From Thermus caldifontis (GTDB lineage: Bacteria; Deinococcota; Deinococci; Deinococcales; Thermaceae), in contig NZ_QGMX01000004.1 of the NCBI RefSeq assembly GCF_003336745.1, positions 62,001 to 126,000 on the forward strand: a stretch of 64,000 nucleotides of DNA, read 5' to 3'. Positions within the stretch are counted from its first letter, which is position 1; each line of letters opens with the position of its first letter. Made by a program: the position numbers and the translations under genes. Under the pieces are notes generated by a model. It was not told the DNA's origin, made no database searches, and saw only the letters and a list, made by a program, of their open reading frames with translations. Below are positions 18,816-28,310 of this stretch, in pieces.

Positions 18816-18882
18816 AACACATGAACCAAAGTGTTGGCGTTAACCTTTTGGGACATCTGTCCCTTAACATAAGGGCTATAAT
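18816..18882 (+). promoter_or_regulatory. Promoter of the cytochrome c gene with stacked inverted repeats
   Basis: A perfect -10 TATAAT (18877-18882) has no matching -35: the hexamer at the right distance is CATCTG. Instead there are three inverted repeats. AACAC-N10-GTGTT covers 18816-18835. GGGACA-TC-TGTCCC covers 18850-18863 and overlaps the -35 position. CCCTTA-ACA-TAAGGG covers 18861-18875, one base before the -10, and shares CCC with the previous palindrome. This suggests activator control, with a second protein able to block it (inference). Confidence 0.65.
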
Positions 18883-18905
18883 AAGTATTAGAAAGGAGGG
18901 TGTCT

Positions 18906-19637
18906 ATGCGTGGGTTCTGGCGTTTGGGCCTTTTATTGGGAAGCCTGCTTTTGGTAGCCCAAGGGCAGACGGGTATGGATCCTTGGAGGATCCAACGGGG
19001 AGGGCAACTCTATGACCACTGGATCAAGGCCAAAGGCGTGGAAACACCGGCGGGTAACCACCCCCTCTGGGCCCTTCAAACCACGAATACCAGGAAGGGA
19101 ACCGATACCTGGCGTTGCAAGGAGTGCCACGGCTGGGACTACCTGGGCAAGGATGGCGCCTATGGCTCGGGATCTCACTACACCGGGTTTGTAGGCGTGC
19201 TCCAGGTGCGGGAAAAGAGCCTGGCGGAAATCGTGGGTATCCTAAAGGGAGCCACCAACCCCAAGCACGACTTCAGTCCCTATTTGAGCGAGGAGGACCT
19301 CGAGGACCTGGCTCTCTTCCTCAAGTACGGCACTCTGGACATGCGTACCCTCATTGATTACAAGGCCAAGAAGCCCATGCGGGGCAGCCTAACCTCCGGG
19401 AAGGCCATCTACCGGGTCTGCGCCTCGTGCCATGGGGAGGACGGCCGGGCCATCAACTTCCTCACCCCGGAAAATCCCGAATACGTGGGCACTCTGGCGA
19501 AGGCTAATCCCCAGGAAACCCTCCACAAGATCCTCAACGGCCAGCCTGGCAACTTTGTCATGCCTGGGTTCTCCTTCCTCCTCCCGTCCCAACTTCAAGA
19601 CCTCCTTGCCTACCTGCAAACCCTACCCGATAAGTAA
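18906..19637 (+). CDS. Secreted dihaem cytochrome c
   Basis: The 243-residue product has a signal peptide ending near AQGQ (residue 21) and two haem c attachment motifs, CKECH at 71-75 and CASCH at 172-176. A methionine in FVMPGF (219) is a likely axial ligand of the second haem. The first domain (26-150) has an extra insertion and no obvious ligand Met. The second (160-243) is a class I c-type domain. It should be a periplasmic electron carrier or an enzyme subunit. No oxidase, reductase or dehydrogenase gene is adjacent. SD AAAGGAGG lies seven bases before this ATG. Confidence 0.88.
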   Translation: MRGFWRLGLLLGSLLLVAQGQTGMDPWRIQRGGQLYDHWIKAKGVETPAGNHPLWALQTTNTRKGTDTWRCKECHGWDYLGKDGAYGSGSHYTGFVGVLQVREKSLAEIVGILKGATNPKHDFSPYLSEEDLEDLALFLKYGTLDMRTLIDYKAKKPMRGSLTSGKAIYRVCASCHGEDGRAINFLTPENPEYVGTLAKANPQETLHKILNGQPGNFVMPGFSFLLPSQLQDLLAYLQTLPDK

Positions 19638-19651
19638 AACCGGCCGCGGCC

Positions 19652-19684
19652 AAGGGGCCTCGGCAAAGCCGAGGCCCCTTTATA
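19652..19684. terminator. Bidirectional intrinsic terminator between the cytochrome c gene and glgP
   Basis: A perfect 13-bp stem (19652-19664 paired with 19668-19680) closes an AAA loop, with a T-run on each strand. It lies between the two convergent gene ends (stops at 19637 and 19696) and can serve both. Confidence 0.9.
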
Positions 19685-19695
19685 CCTTTGGACCG

Positions 19696-22152
19696 CTAGG
19701 CCCAGCGCACCCACTCCACCCGACCGGTGACGGGATGTTTAAGGACCAACCGCACCCCGTAGGCGTAGCTTCCCGGACGGGAAGGGCGATAGGAAACCTC
19801 AAACCGCCCCGATCCCTCCCGCATGGGCACCACCTCCAGCCCCCCGCCCGCACGCCGCACCACCAACTGGACCTCGAGGAAAGGCCTTAGGGCCTCCGGC
19901 ACCTCCCCTTCCAAATAGGCCCGCGCCTGCAATGGCGCCCCATTCAGCGTCAGATCCCCGGGAACCTCCACCCGGAGGGCCAAGGCATGAAAGGCAGGCA
20001 AGGCCTCGTGGAAGGAGCGCAGCACCTCCTCCTGAGCTTTCGCCTTCCCCGCCCACTCCTGCCCTCTTCCGTAAAGGGCCAGGTACTCCCGCACCATGCG
20101 GGCGGCGCTGAACCGGGGGCCCACGGTGCGGAGGCTCTCGTGGACCATGGAAAGCCACCCCGAGGAGTAGCCCTCAGGCCCCTTGGCGTAGAAAAGGGGG
20201 AGCACTTCCCCCTCCAAGACGTCGTAAAGGGCTTGGGCGTCCGCCATATCCTGGGCCTCCTCGTTCTCGTAGACCCGCTCATCGCCGATGGCAAAACCGT
20301 TTTTGCCGTTATAGGCCTCGGCCCACCAGCCATCCAGGACGCTCAGGTTCAAAACCCCGTTCAAGGCCGCCTTCATCCCGCTGGTGCCCGAGGCCTCCAT
20401 GGGCCGGCGGGGGGTGTTAAGCCAGACGTCCGAGCCGTGCACCAAAACCCGGGCCAGGTACATGTCGTAGTCCTCCAGGACCACCATGCGGTCCTCGAGG
20501 CCATACTCCTTGATCTTGGCCACCAGCTCCTGGAGGTAGGCCTTGCCGGGGTCGTCCTTGGGATGGGCCTTGCCCGCAAAGACGAACTGTACCGGATAGG
20601 GCCCCTCTAGGATGCGGAGGAGACGCTCGGGATCCTTGAAAAGCAAAACGGCCCGCTTATAGGTGGCAAAGCGGCGGGCGAAGCCGATGGTGAGGGCCTC
20701 AGGGTCCAGAACACGCTCCGCCTGGCGGAGGCGGCTTGGGCTCTCCCCGTTTCGGCGGCGTTGCTCGTAGAGGCGGGACCGCACCTCCCGCACCAGCCCG
20801 GCCCTGAGGTCCTGGTGGATGCGCCAGAACTCCTCCCCCAACCCCTCCACCTTCCAGGCGGCGGGGTCCTCGGGCCGCTTCAGCCACTCGGGACCGAAGA
20901 CCTCGGCGTAGTGGCGCCGCAATCTGGGGTGGAGGAAGGTCCAGGTGTGAACCCCGTTGGTGATATGGCCAATGGGCACCTCCTCCCGCAAAAGCCCCGG
21001 CCATAGGTGGTGGAACATCTCCCGGGAAACCTCCCCGTGGAGGCGGGAAACCCCGCCCGCTTGGGCGCTGGTCCTAAGGGCGAGGTTGGACATGGAGAAC
21101 ACCTTGCCCCAGGGCTTCTCCTCCAAACCCAAGGCCACAAAACCCTCCCAGTCCGTGCCCATGCTTTCCCAAAAGCCATGCAGGTAACGGTCCACAAGCT
21201 CTAAGGGGAAGGCGTCATGCCCCGCGGGCACGGGGGTGTGGGTGGTGAAAAGGGCTCCCGCTTTGGCCAGCTCCAGGGCCACGGCAAAGGGATGCCCCTC
21301 GGCCACCAGTTCCCGTATCCGCTCCAGCCCCAAAAAGGCGGAGTGCCCCTCGTTCATGTGGAAGACCTGGGGGTTAAGCCCCAAGGCCCTAAGGAGCCTC
21401 ACTCCCCCAATGCCCAAAACCATTTCCTGCTGGATGCGCATCTCCAGGCCTGGGGCATAAAGCCTGGCGGTGATGGCCCGGTCTTCGGGGGCATTTTCGG
21501 GTAGATTTGCGGTGAGAAGGTAGACGGGTACCGCCCCCACCTGCACCCGATAGGCCCCAAGCCAGACCGTGCGCCCGGGAAACTCCACCCCCACCCTCAA
21601 AGGGCGGCCCTCCCGGTCCTGCACTGGCAGGAGGGGCAACTCCTCCGGGTGCAGGGTCTCGTACACCTCCACCTGGGCACCCTCCGGGGAGAGGCGCTGG
21701 TGGAAGTAGCCCTCGTGGTAGAAGATCCCTACCCCCACCAGGTTCAGGCCCAGGTCGCTGGCCGCCTTGATGTGGTCACCGGCCAGCACCCCAAGCCCCC
21801 CCGAGTAGATGGGCAAGGAGCTATGAAACCCATACTCCGCCGAGAAGTACGCCACTAGCGGCCCTTCCTTCCTCTCCCGATCCTTTAGATAGCTTTCCAA
21901 GGCCGCCACCACCGCCTGGACCCGGGCGGGATAACTGGTGGCGGTGAGGGCTTCCAAACGGGACGGGTCCACTTCCAGAAGAAGCTTGACCGGGTTCCCA
22001 CGGAAGCGCTTCCAAAGCTGGGGGTCTATCTCCTGAAAGAGCTCGGCTGCCTCCGGGTTCCAGCTCCACCAGAGGTTATAGGCCAGCTTCCTTAAACCCT
22101 TAAGGGCCTCGGGAAGCTCGGGCATGGCGGTAAGGTGTCCCAGTACCTTCAC
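19696..22152 (-). CDS. glgP: Alpha-glucan (glycogen/maltodextrin) phosphorylase
   Basis: This GT35 enzyme releases glucose-1-phosphate from alpha-1,4-glucans with pyridoxal phosphate. The 818-residue length is close to that of the T. aquaticus enzyme. The segment [17 protein letters not shown] with DGWW, then [18 protein letters not shown], is the family's phosphate and PLP region. [16 protein letters not shown] and [13 protein letters not shown] are also diagnostic. The frame stays open to 22296, but GTG at 22152 fits both the Thermus N-terminus ([14 protein letters not shown]) and a -10 seven bases upstream. It is a single gene; no glgA, glgB or glgC is in the window. Confidence 0.93.
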   Translation of the reverse strand: MKVLGHLTAMPELPEALKGLRKLAYNLWWSWNPEAAELFQEIDPQLWKRFRGNPVKLLLEVDPSRLEALTATSYPARVQAVVAALESYLKDRERKEGPLVAYFSAEYGFHSSLPIYSGGLGVLAGDHIKAASDLGLNLVGVGIFYHEGYFHQRLSPEGAQVEVYETLHPEELPLLPVQDREGRPLRVGVEFPGRTVWLGAYRVQVGAVPVYLLTANLPENAPEDRAITARLYAPGLEMRIQQEMVLGIGGVRLLRALGLNPQVFHMNEGHSAFLGLERIRELVAEGHPFAVALELAKAGALFTTHTPVPAGHDAFPLELVDRYLHGFWESMGTDWEGFVALGLEEKPWGKVFSMSNLALRTSAQAGGVSRLHGEVSREMFHHLWPGLLREEVPIGHITNGVHTWTFLHPRLRRHYAEVFGPEWLKRPEDPAAWKVEGLGEEFWRIHQDLRAGLVREVRSRLYEQRRRNGESPSRLRQAERVLDPEALTIGFARRFATYKRAVLLFKDPERLLRILEGPYPVQFVFAGKAHPKDDPGKAYLQELVAKIKEYGLEDRMVVLEDYDMYLARVLVHGSDVWLNTPRRPMEASGTSGMKAALNGVLNLSVLDGWWAEAYNGKNGFAIGDERVYENEEAQDMADAQALYDVLEGEVLPLFYAKGPEGYSSGWLSMVHESLRTVGPRFSAARMVREYLALYGRGQEWAGKAKAQEEVLRSFHEALPAFHALALRVEVPGDLTLNGAPLQARAYLEGEVPEALRPFLEVQLVVRRAGGGLEVVPMREGSGRFEVSYRPSRPGSYAYGVRLVLKHPVTGRVEWVRWA

Positions 22153-22159
22153 AAAGGGG

Positions 22160-22188
22160 ATTATACCCGCTCCTCCTCGAGGCTCCAA
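22160..22188 (-). promoter_or_regulatory. Leaderless promoter of glgP
   Basis: On the complement, TTGGAG (22188-22183), a 17-base spacer and TATAAT (22165-22160) end seven bases before the GTG start at 22152. Transcription should begin at the start codon, and no SD is present. Confidence 0.65.
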
Positions 22189-22237
22189 ACGACCCCCACT
22201 TATGGAAACATAGCGGCAAGCAGGAGGCCTTCCCCGC

Positions 22238-23710
22238 TTAGCGCAAGCGCCGCCAAAGTTCCGGGCTAAAGAGGAGCGCCACCGGCAGGATCTCAATCCG
22301 ACCCGCCCACATCTGCAGGATCAGAATCAGCTTGGAAAGGGGATGAAGCTCAGCATAGGAACCCATAGGCCCCACTGGACCGAGCCCTGGGCCGATGTTG
22401 CCGATGGCCTGGGCGCTGGCGGTAAAAGCCGTCACAAAATCCCCTTCCAAAAGCGCCAGGATCAGGGTACCAAAACCAAAAAGAAGGGTGTAAAGGAAGA
22501 TGAACACGGAAACCTGCCCCAAGGCCTCCTCGGAAACCACCCGCTGTCCCAGGCGCAGGGGAAGGACCGCCCTGGGGTGGAGGGTGCGGGTGATTTCCCG
22601 CCTGAGAAGGCCGAAGAGGAGAAGCCAGCGCACCACCTTGATGCCCCCTGCCGCCGAGCCGGCACTTCCCCCCACGAACATCAGGATCACCAGGATGGCC
22701 TGGGCCGGCACCACCCATTGGGCAAAGTCCACGCTGGCGAAGCCGGTGCCAGTGAGTATGGAGACCACCTGGAAGAAAGCGTGGCGGAGGCTGGCCTCGA
22801 GGCCATACATGTGGTGGGTGTAGAGGTAAAGGGAAAGGAGCGAGCCCGCCAGGAGCACCAGCAGGGCATAGGCCCGGAACTCCGCATCCTTGAGGAGGGG
22901 CTTGACCTCCCGCCCGAAGAAAAGGCGGTACTGGAGCAGAAAGTTCACCCCCGCCAGGAACATGAGGAGGCTAGCCAGCCACTGGGCAAGGGGGGAATAG
23001 GTGGCAAAGCTTTGCGGGTTGGGGCTGAACCCCCCCGCCGGGGTGGTGGTGAGGGCGTTGGCCAGGGCCTCAAAGACGGGTATCCCCGCCCACCAGTAGG
23101 CCAAAAAGGCCAAAGCGGTAAGGGTCAGGTACACCCGCAAGACCGCCTGGGCGGTGTGGCGAAGCCTGGGGGTGAGCCTCTCCTTCTCCACCCCCGTGCT
23201 CTCCGCGAAGAAGGCCTGGCGGCCCGCCACTTGCAGCTGGGGAAAGACGCCCAGGAAGAGCACCACGATGCCGATGCCTCCCATCCACTGGGTAAAGCTC
23301 CGCCACAGAAAAAGGCTTTTGCCAAACTGCCCAAAATCCGCAAGCACCGTGGCCCCGGTGGTGGTGAAGCCGGAAAACGCCTCAAAAAGAGCATCCAGGT
23401 AGCCCAGCCCCCCAGAGATCCAGTAGGGTATGGCCCCCAGGGCGGGCACCAAAAGCCACAGCAGGGCCACGGCGGCAAAGACCTCGGCCCGGGGCGGTTG
23501 GGCTTGGGGATGCCCCACCCCCTGCAGGGCCTTGCCCAACCCTATCCCCAGCACCGCCCCCAAGAGGAACCCCTTGGCGTCCTCCTTCCAGCCCAGGGCC
23601 AAGAGGGCAAAGGCTAGCATGAGAAAGCCGAGACCCTGATACGTCAAGCCCAAAAGGTACAGGCTGGAGCGAAACCCTTGCCTAGCCGACGATGCGGGCC
23701 ACGGCTTCAT
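22238..23710 (-). CDS. trkH: TrkH-family potassium uptake protein, membrane subunit
   Basis: The 490-residue polytopic protein forms the K+ translocation pore of the Trk/Ktr system. The four pore-loop selectivity-filter segments are visible: FTTTGATV, TTPAGGFS, TGTGFAS and GNIGPGLG, each supplying one Gly-containing filter strand. It begins 29 bases inside the end of trkA and should form the complete transporter with that gene's product. The first 15 residues (MKPWPASSARQGFRS) are hydrophilic, so a slightly later start is possible. Its stop is 85 bases before the glgP start. Confidence 0.93.
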   Translation of the reverse strand: MKPWPASSARQGFRSSLYLLGLTYQGLGFLMLAFALLALGWKEDAKGFLLGAVLGIGLGKALQGVGHPQAQPPRAEVFAAVALLWLLVPALGAIPYWISGGLGYLDALFEAFSGFTTTGATVLADFGQFGKSLFLWRSFTQWMGGIGIVVLFLGVFPQLQVAGRQAFFAESTGVEKERLTPRLRHTAQAVLRVYLTLTALAFLAYWWAGIPVFEALANALTTTPAGGFSPNPQSFATYSPLAQWLASLLMFLAGVNFLLQYRLFFGREVKPLLKDAEFRAYALLVLLAGSLLSLYLYTHHMYGLEASLRHAFFQVVSILTGTGFASVDFAQWVVPAQAILVILMFVGGSAGSAAGGIKVVRWLLLFGLLRREITRTLHPRAVLPLRLGQRVVSEEALGQVSVFIFLYTLLFGFGTLILALLEGDFVTAFTASAQAIGNIGPGLGPVGPMGSYAELHPLSKLILILQMWAGRIEILPVALLFSPELWRRLR

Positions 23711-25019
23711 CCGCCACCTCCCGGGCCACCACCAAAAAGAGCCGGTCGTTGGGAAGGGCCTCCAGGTCCTCCCGGTAGAGCATCACCCGATGGTCCCGCT
23801 CCAGGGCCACCGGGGCCACCTGGGGCGTGGCCAAAGCCCTCAGGTGCCTGGGCCTGAAGTTTTCCGGAAGCTCCACCTCTAAGAGCTCAATGTTCTCGTC
23901 CATGGTGGACACGTGCTCCACGTTCTCGGGCCCCAGGTAGTCCAAAACCGCCCGCACCGCAGCCTGGCGGGGGGTCAGGGGCAGGTCTATGCCCACCTGC
24001 TCAAAGAGCCTGCGGGTTTCCGAGCGGGACACCCGGGTGATCACCTTGCCCACCCCAAGCTGCTTGGCCAGCAAGGAAGCCAGGAGGTTCTTCTCGTCGT
24101 TGTCGGTCACCGCCACCACCGCATCGGCTTCCTGCAACCCCTCCGCCTCCAAGAGCTCCAGGTCGGTACCGTCCCCCTGGATGATGAGGGCACCGGGAAG
24201 CTCCTGGGATAGCCATTCGCACCGCTCGCGGCTGGGCTCGATGATCACCACCTCCAGGCGCCGCCTTAAAAGCTCCTGGGCCACCATAAAGCCCACGTTG
24301 CCCCCACCGATGACCATCACCCTCCGCACCCCCCGCCCCGTGGCGAAATAGGCCTCCAGCTCAGGGAAAGCCCGTAAGGTGGTGACGAAGAGGATTTTGT
24401 CCCCAGGCTCCAGGATGACCTCGGGGCACTCGGGGTGGGCAAAGCTCCAAAAGGCCCCCTCCCGCACCACCCCCACCACCAAGACCCCCTCGGGCCAGGG
24501 AAGCTCGGCAAGAAGCCGGTGGGCGTAGGGGCCACCCTCCTTCACCCGGTACTCCACAAAGCGGAGCCGTCCCTCCGCCAGCACCTCGGTGTCCACAGCC
24601 CCGGGGACCAGGATCACCTCCACGATCTCCCGGGCCATGGCCCTCTGCGGCCAGAGGACCTTGTCGATGCGGGTACCCAGGATCTCTGCGGTACGGGGGT
24701 CGGTGAGCACATCCACATACCCCCCCTTGCCCACAAAGCAGAGGGTTTCCTTAGCCCCCAGGCCCTTGGCGAGAAGGGAGGCCAGGAGGTTCACCTCGTC
24801 GGAATCCGTGCTGGCGATGAAGAGGTCCGCCCGGTCCACCCCGGCCTCCCTAAGGGCGTCCGGGTCCGTGGCCCCGCCCACCACCACCTTTACGTCCAGG
24901 TGGGCGAAGCGCTCCTTGGCCTGAGGGTTGCGGTCCAGAACCACCACCTCATGGGCTTTTTCCAGGGTGCGGGCCAGTTCCCCGCCCACCTCCCCGCCCC
25001 CGGCGATGACGATGTACAT
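23682..25019 (-). CDS. trkA: TrkA, nucleotide-binding regulatory subunit of potassium uptake
   Basis: The 445-residue cytosolic protein has two tandem RCK modules, each a Rossmann NAD(H)-binding RCK_N followed by an RCK_C domain. The first begins MYIVIAGGGEVGGELARTLE and the second VMVIGGGNVGFMVAQELL near residue 230, both with the GxGxxG fingerprint. The acidic residue ending the second beta strand (LDRN, IEPS) binds the ribose. TrkA gates TrkH in response to NADH/ATP. The ATG at 25019 is 12 bases after the rimO stop; a distinct promoter is not clear. Confidence 0.94.
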   Translation of the reverse strand: MYIVIAGGGEVGGELARTLEKAHEVVVLDRNPQAKERFAHLDVKVVVGGATDPDALREAGVDRADLFIASTDSDEVNLLASLLAKGLGAKETLCFVGKGGYVDVLTDPRTAEILGTRIDKVLWPQRAMAREIVEVILVPGAVDTEVLAEGRLRFVEYRVKEGGPYAHRLLAELPWPEGVLVVGVVREGAFWSFAHPECPEVILEPGDKILFVTTLRAFPELEAYFATGRGVRRVMVIGGGNVGFMVAQELLRRRLEVVIIEPSRERCEWLSQELPGALIIQGDGTDLELLEAEGLQEADAVVAVTDNDEKNLLASLLAKQLGVGKVITRVSRSETRRLFEQVGIDLPLTPRQAAVRAVLDYLGPENVEHVSTMDENIELLEVELPENFRPRHLRALATPQVAPVALERDHRVMLYREDLEALPNDRLFLVVAREVADEAVARIVG

Positions 25020-25031
25020 ACCGCCCCTATC

Positions 25032-26336
25032 CTAAGCCTGGACCCCGTAAAGGTCGTAGGTGTCGGCCCGGGTGATCCGAACCTGGATCCTCTCCCCCAC
25101 CCGGGCTGTGCCGTCCGTTTCCACGTAGACCAACCCGTCAATACCCGGGGAGTCCCGGTAGCTCCGGCCCACGGCCAAGCCCGGCTCCGGAAGCTCGTCC
25201 ACCAGGACCTCGAGGGTCTTCCCCACAAAGCCCTGGTTTTTCCGCAAGCTGATCCCCGCCTGCACCTCCAAAAGCCGGGCCTTCCGCTCCTCCTTGACCT
25301 CCTCGGGCACATGGCCCTCCAGGGCGTTGGCCTCGGCGCCCTCCACCGGGGAGTAGGTGAAGACCCCTACCCGGTCCAGCTCCGCCTCCTGCAAAAACTC
25401 CAGGAGGATTTGGAAGTCCTCCTCGGTTTCCCCCGGGAAACCCACGATAAAGCTGGAGCGGATGGCAAGCTCCGGCACCACCTCCCGCCAAGCCTTGAGG
25501 GTCTTCAGGTGGCTTTGGTACCCCCCGGGGCGGCGCATGAGGCGGAGGATCCTTTGGGAAGCGTGCTGCAAAGGCACATCCAGATAGGGAAGCACCTTGC
25601 CCTCAGCCATGAGGGGAAGAAGCTCCCGCACGTGGGGATAGGGGTAGACGTAGTGAAGCCGTATCCAGGCCCCAAGCTCCGCCATGTGGGAAAGGAGCTC
25701 CTTGAGCTCGGCCTTCACCAGGCGGTCGCCCCAAAAGCTTTCCCGGTAGCCGATGTCCACCCCATAGGCGGAAAGGTCCTGAGCGATGAGGAGGAGCTCC
25801 CGGGTGCCGGTGGCCACCAGCCGGGCGGCCTCCGCCAAGATCTCCCCGGCGTCGCGGGAGCGCAAGGACCCCCTGAGTTTGGGGATAATGCAGAAGCTAC
25901 AGCGGTGGTCGCACCCCTCGGAAAGCTTCAGGTAGGCGTAGTGCCGGGGCGTGAGCTTCACCTGGGGCGGGATGAGGTCCAAGAGGGGGTTGCGGGACGC
26001 CGGCAACGCCTCCTGCACCACCTCTAAAACCCGCTCCACCTCCCCCGGACCGGTGATCTCCAGCACCTGGGGGTGCCTCTTTCGGATCACCTCAGGCCGG
26101 GCCCCCAGGCACCCCGTCACCACCACCTTGCCGTTTTCCCGCAAGGCCTCCCCAATGGCCTCGAGGCTCTCCTCGATGGCCGGGGTGATGAAGCCACAGG
26201 TGTTCACCACCACCAGCTCCGCCTCCTCGTAGGTGGCGCTGGTTTCGTAACCCAAGGCTTTCAGCCGGGAAAGGATCTGTTCCGAGTCCACCAGGGCCTT
26301 GGGGCAGCCCAGGCTCACAAAGCCGATCTTGGCCAT
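25032..26336 (-). CDS. rimO: Ribosomal protein S12 methylthiotransferase RimO
   Basis: RimO is a radical-SAM enzyme that methylthiolates an aspartate of ribosomal protein S12. The 434-residue product has an N-terminal UPF0004 domain with cluster cysteines 11, 47 and 76, the radical-SAM CxxxCxxC (C142, C146, C149) in [19 protein letters not shown], and a C-terminal TRAM domain (about 365-430). RimO-type [12 protein letters not shown], rather than the MiaB form, and the lack of MiaB-specific features favour RimO. The ATG at 26336 has GGAGG upstream; the longer open frame is not used. Confidence 0.93.
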   Translation of the reverse strand: MAKIGFVSLGCPKALVDSEQILSRLKALGYETSATYEEAELVVVNTCGFITPAIEESLEAIGEALRENGKVVVTGCLGARPEVIRKRHPQVLEITGPGEVERVLEVVQEALPASRNPLLDLIPPQVKLTPRHYAYLKLSEGCDHRCSFCIIPKLRGSLRSRDAGEILAEAARLVATGTRELLLIAQDLSAYGVDIGYRESFWGDRLVKAELKELLSHMAELGAWIRLHYVYPYPHVRELLPLMAEGKVLPYLDVPLQHASQRILRLMRRPGGYQSHLKTLKAWREVVPELAIRSSFIVGFPGETEEDFQILLEFLQEAELDRVGVFTYSPVEGAEANALEGHVPEEVKEERKARLLEVQAGISLRKNQGFVGKTLEVLVDELPEPGLAVGRSYRDSPGIDGLVYVETDGTARVGERIQVRITRADTYDLYGVQA

Positions 26337-26420
26337 AGACCTCCAAGGAGCCCCCAAAGGGCTATCCTCGGGGCTCCAACGCACCAGTATAGCCCCCTTC
26401 CAGCCTCCCTGCGAGGGGCA

Positions 26421-27296
26421 TCACGGGGCTGCAAAACGACGGGTGAGGGGCTTGCCCGGCTCCCCCAAGGGACCCAGGTCCTTGCCGTCCAGAAAAACCC
26501 GCACCGCCCCCGGGTTCCCCGAGCGCACCTCCACCGGCAGGTCAAAGCTGAGCTCCGCCCCCACCTCGGGAATGCCCTCGTAAAGCCGCTTATCTCCCTG
26601 GGTCACCCTAAGCCAGCTCCGGCCCTCCAGGCGAAGGACCAGCCTCCCAGAAGGTGCCGTAGGCGAGGGAGCCGGGACAGCCTGAGCCTCCTGGGGCTTG
26701 GGGGAAAGGCGGTAGCGTAGGGCGCGGTTTTGGTCCAGCACCACCTCCTCCTGGAAGGGCTCATACCCGGGCAGTTCCAGCCGGATCACCCGCCGGCCTC
26801 CTTCCAGGGGGGGGCTCTTTAGGGGGGTCTGTCCTAGGTAGAATCCGTCCAGGTAAACCCGAGCCCCTGGGGGTTCGCTGGCCACCTCGAGGCTAAAACG
26901 TTCCGGGGATTTTGGAGGCGGCTCGGGCGGCAGGCTTACCGTTTGTACCGGCGTGGGGCGCAGGAGCAGGTAGGCCCCGTACCCTAAAACCCCCAAGAGG
27001 ACCAAGGCCAAGAGAAGAGGCCAGGGCCAAGGGCGCCGGGAAGCCGGCGGGGGCGGGAGCGAAGGGGTGGGGGTTGCGGGATAAAGGGCCAAAAGGGGCT
27101 CGGGGTCCAGCCCCAAAAGGAGGGCATAGCGCCGGAGGTAGCCCCGGGCCAAGGCGGGTTCGGGAAGGTCCGCAAAGCGGCAGGCCTCGAGGGCCTCCAA
27201 CACCTTGGTCTTTAGGGCCAGCCGCTCGGCCGCCTCCTTGAGGGATAGTCCCTTCTCCTCCCGGGCCCGGCGAAGCCTTTCCCCCAGTTCGCACAC
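26421..27296 (-). CDS. RodZ-like membrane protein with HTH, single TM helix and PEGA domain
   Basis: The 291-residue product begins with a Cro/CI-type helix-turn-helix (about 5-70: LGERLRRAREEKGLSLKEAAERL). A proline-rich linker follows, then one transmembrane helix (91-112). The outer part holds a PEGA domain (133-198: SEPPGARVYLDGFYLGQTPLK, PGYEPFQEEV) and then a DUF4115-like domain (about 217-290) as in RodZ, the MreB-binding shape protein. The PEGA insertion between helix and DUF4115 is unusual. The start is GTG at 27296, five bases after the psuG stop. The mre genes are about 12 kb away on the other strand. Confidence 0.8.
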   Translation of the reverse strand: MCELGERLRRAREEKGLSLKEAAERLALKTKVLEALEACRFADLPEPALARGYLRRYALLLGLDPEPLLALYPATPTPSLPPPPASRRPWPWPLLLALVLLGVLGYGAYLLLRPTPVQTVSLPPEPPPKSPERFSLEVASEPPGARVYLDGFYLGQTPLKSPPLEGGRRVIRLELPGYEPFQEEVVLDQNRALRYRLSPKPQEAQAVPAPSPTAPSGRLVLRLEGRSWLRVTQGDKRLYEGIPEVGAELSFDLPVEVRSGNPGAVRVFLDGKDLGPLGEPGKPLTRRFAAP

Positions 27297-27300
27297 AAGG

Positions 27301-28146
27301 CTATTCTAGCCCGGCTAGGGCCAAGGCCACCCTGGCCGCCAGGCGGGCGTTTTCCACGAGAAGCCTTTGGTTGATCCGGTCGGTTTCCCCGCGGGAAAGC
27401 TCAGAGAGACGCCTCAGCAGGTAGGGGGTAAGGGCCTTACCGTAGATCCCCTCCCGGGCCGCCTGGTGGTTGGCCTCCTCCACCCAAAGGGCCACCTCCT
27501 CGTAGGGCAGGCCCTGGGAAACGGGGTTCACCAGGAGGACCGCCCCCAGGCCCAGCTCCCGGGACTTGCGCAGCACCAAGGCGGCCTCGAGGGGGGTTTC
27601 CGCCCGGGTGGGCACCGGAAAAGGGGAGTCCGGGGAAAAAAAGGCGGGAAGCCGGTCCGTGCGGTAACCCACCACGGAAACCCCCAGGGTTTCCAGGCGC
27701 TCCAGGGTGGCCCTCAGGTCCAGGATGGCCTTGGGCCCCGAGGAAACCACCAGGATGGGGGTGCGGGCCAGGGCCAGGAGATCGGCGCTTTCGTCAAAGG
27801 GCTCGGGATGCACCCCCCCGATCCCGCCGGTGGCGAAGACCGCTATCCCGTAGCGGTGGGCCAGGTGGACCGTGGCGGCCACCGTGGTCCCAGCGCTCCT
27901 CCCCTGGACCAAGAGGGCAGGCAGGTTCCAGAGGCTCGCCTTCTCCGCGCCCCCCTGGGCCAGGGCCTCCATCTCCTCCCGGGAAAGGCCCACGCGTACC
28001 TCGCCCCTTACGATGCCAATGGTTTTGGGCATGGCCCCTTCGGAGCGCACCGCCTCCTCCAGGGCCCTAGCGGTGTGGAGGTTCAAGGGGTAGGGTAACC
28101 CGTGGGTGAGGAGAGCCGACTCCAGAGCCACCACAGCTTCCGCCAC
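27301..28146 (-). CDS. psuG: Pseudouridine-5'-phosphate glycosidase
   Basis: PsuG cleaves pseudouridine 5'-phosphate to uracil and ribose 5-phosphate (reversibly). The product carries VVALESALLTHGLPYP near its start, TIGIVRGEVRVGLS, VFATGGIGGVHPE and ATPYLLRR-type KALTPYLLRRLSEL near the end, all hallmarks of the family. GTG at 28146 gives 281 residues and lies behind a -10-like TATCCT. GTG at 28179 would add 11 residues but lies inside the 53-bp repeat, so I prefer the shorter start. No pseudouridine kinase (psuK) is adjacent, although PsuG needs phosphorylated substrate. Confidence 0.88.
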   Translation of the reverse strand: MAEAVVALESALLTHGLPYPLNLHTARALEEAVRSEGAMPKTIGIVRGEVRVGLSREEMEALAQGGAEKASLWNLPALLVQGRSAGTTVAATVHLAHRYGIAVFATGGIGGVHPEPFDESADLLALARTPILVVSSGPKAILDLRATLERLETLGVSVVGYRTDRLPAFFSPDSPFPVPTRAETPLEAALVLRKSRELGLGAVLLVNPVSQGLPYEEVALWVEEANHQAAREGIYGKALTPYLLRRLSELSRGETDRINQRLLVENARLAARVALALAGLE

Positions 28147-28167
28147 AGGGGAAGGATACCACGCCTC

Positions 28168-28273
28168 ATACCACCCCACCCTGGCTTGCGCCAGGGTGGG
28201 GGCCCCGGAAAGGCCCCTTTATACCACCCCACCCTGGCTTGCGCCAGGGTGGGGGCCCCGGAAAGGCCCCTTT
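28168..28273. repeat. Perfect tandem duplication of a 53-bp double-hairpin unit
   Basis: Copy 1 is 28168-28220 and copy 2 is 28221-28273, identical base for base. Each unit holds a 12-bp inverted repeat CCCCACCCTGGC-TTGC-GCCAGGGTGGGG and then GGGGCC-N7-GGCCCC followed by TTT on the plus strand. It lies between the psuG start and the stop of the DUF4388 gene. It could act as a terminator for the minus-strand run (its own T-run is on the other strand) or be a REP-like interspersed palindrome. Confidence 0.9.
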
Positions 28274-28310
28274 GTAGGCCCCGTCGCGGAAGGGTCTGAC
28301 GGAGAGGGCA

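Noticed and set aside
22343-23617. A 424-codon open frame opposite trkH, and a 530-codon frame opposite rimO/trkA at 24435-26027
   Set aside because: Both mirror well-supported genes and have Pro/Gly/His-rich shadow composition.
28168-28273. The 53-bp repeats as a CRISPR array
   Set aside because: There are only two copies, directly adjacent with no spacer, and no cas gene is near.
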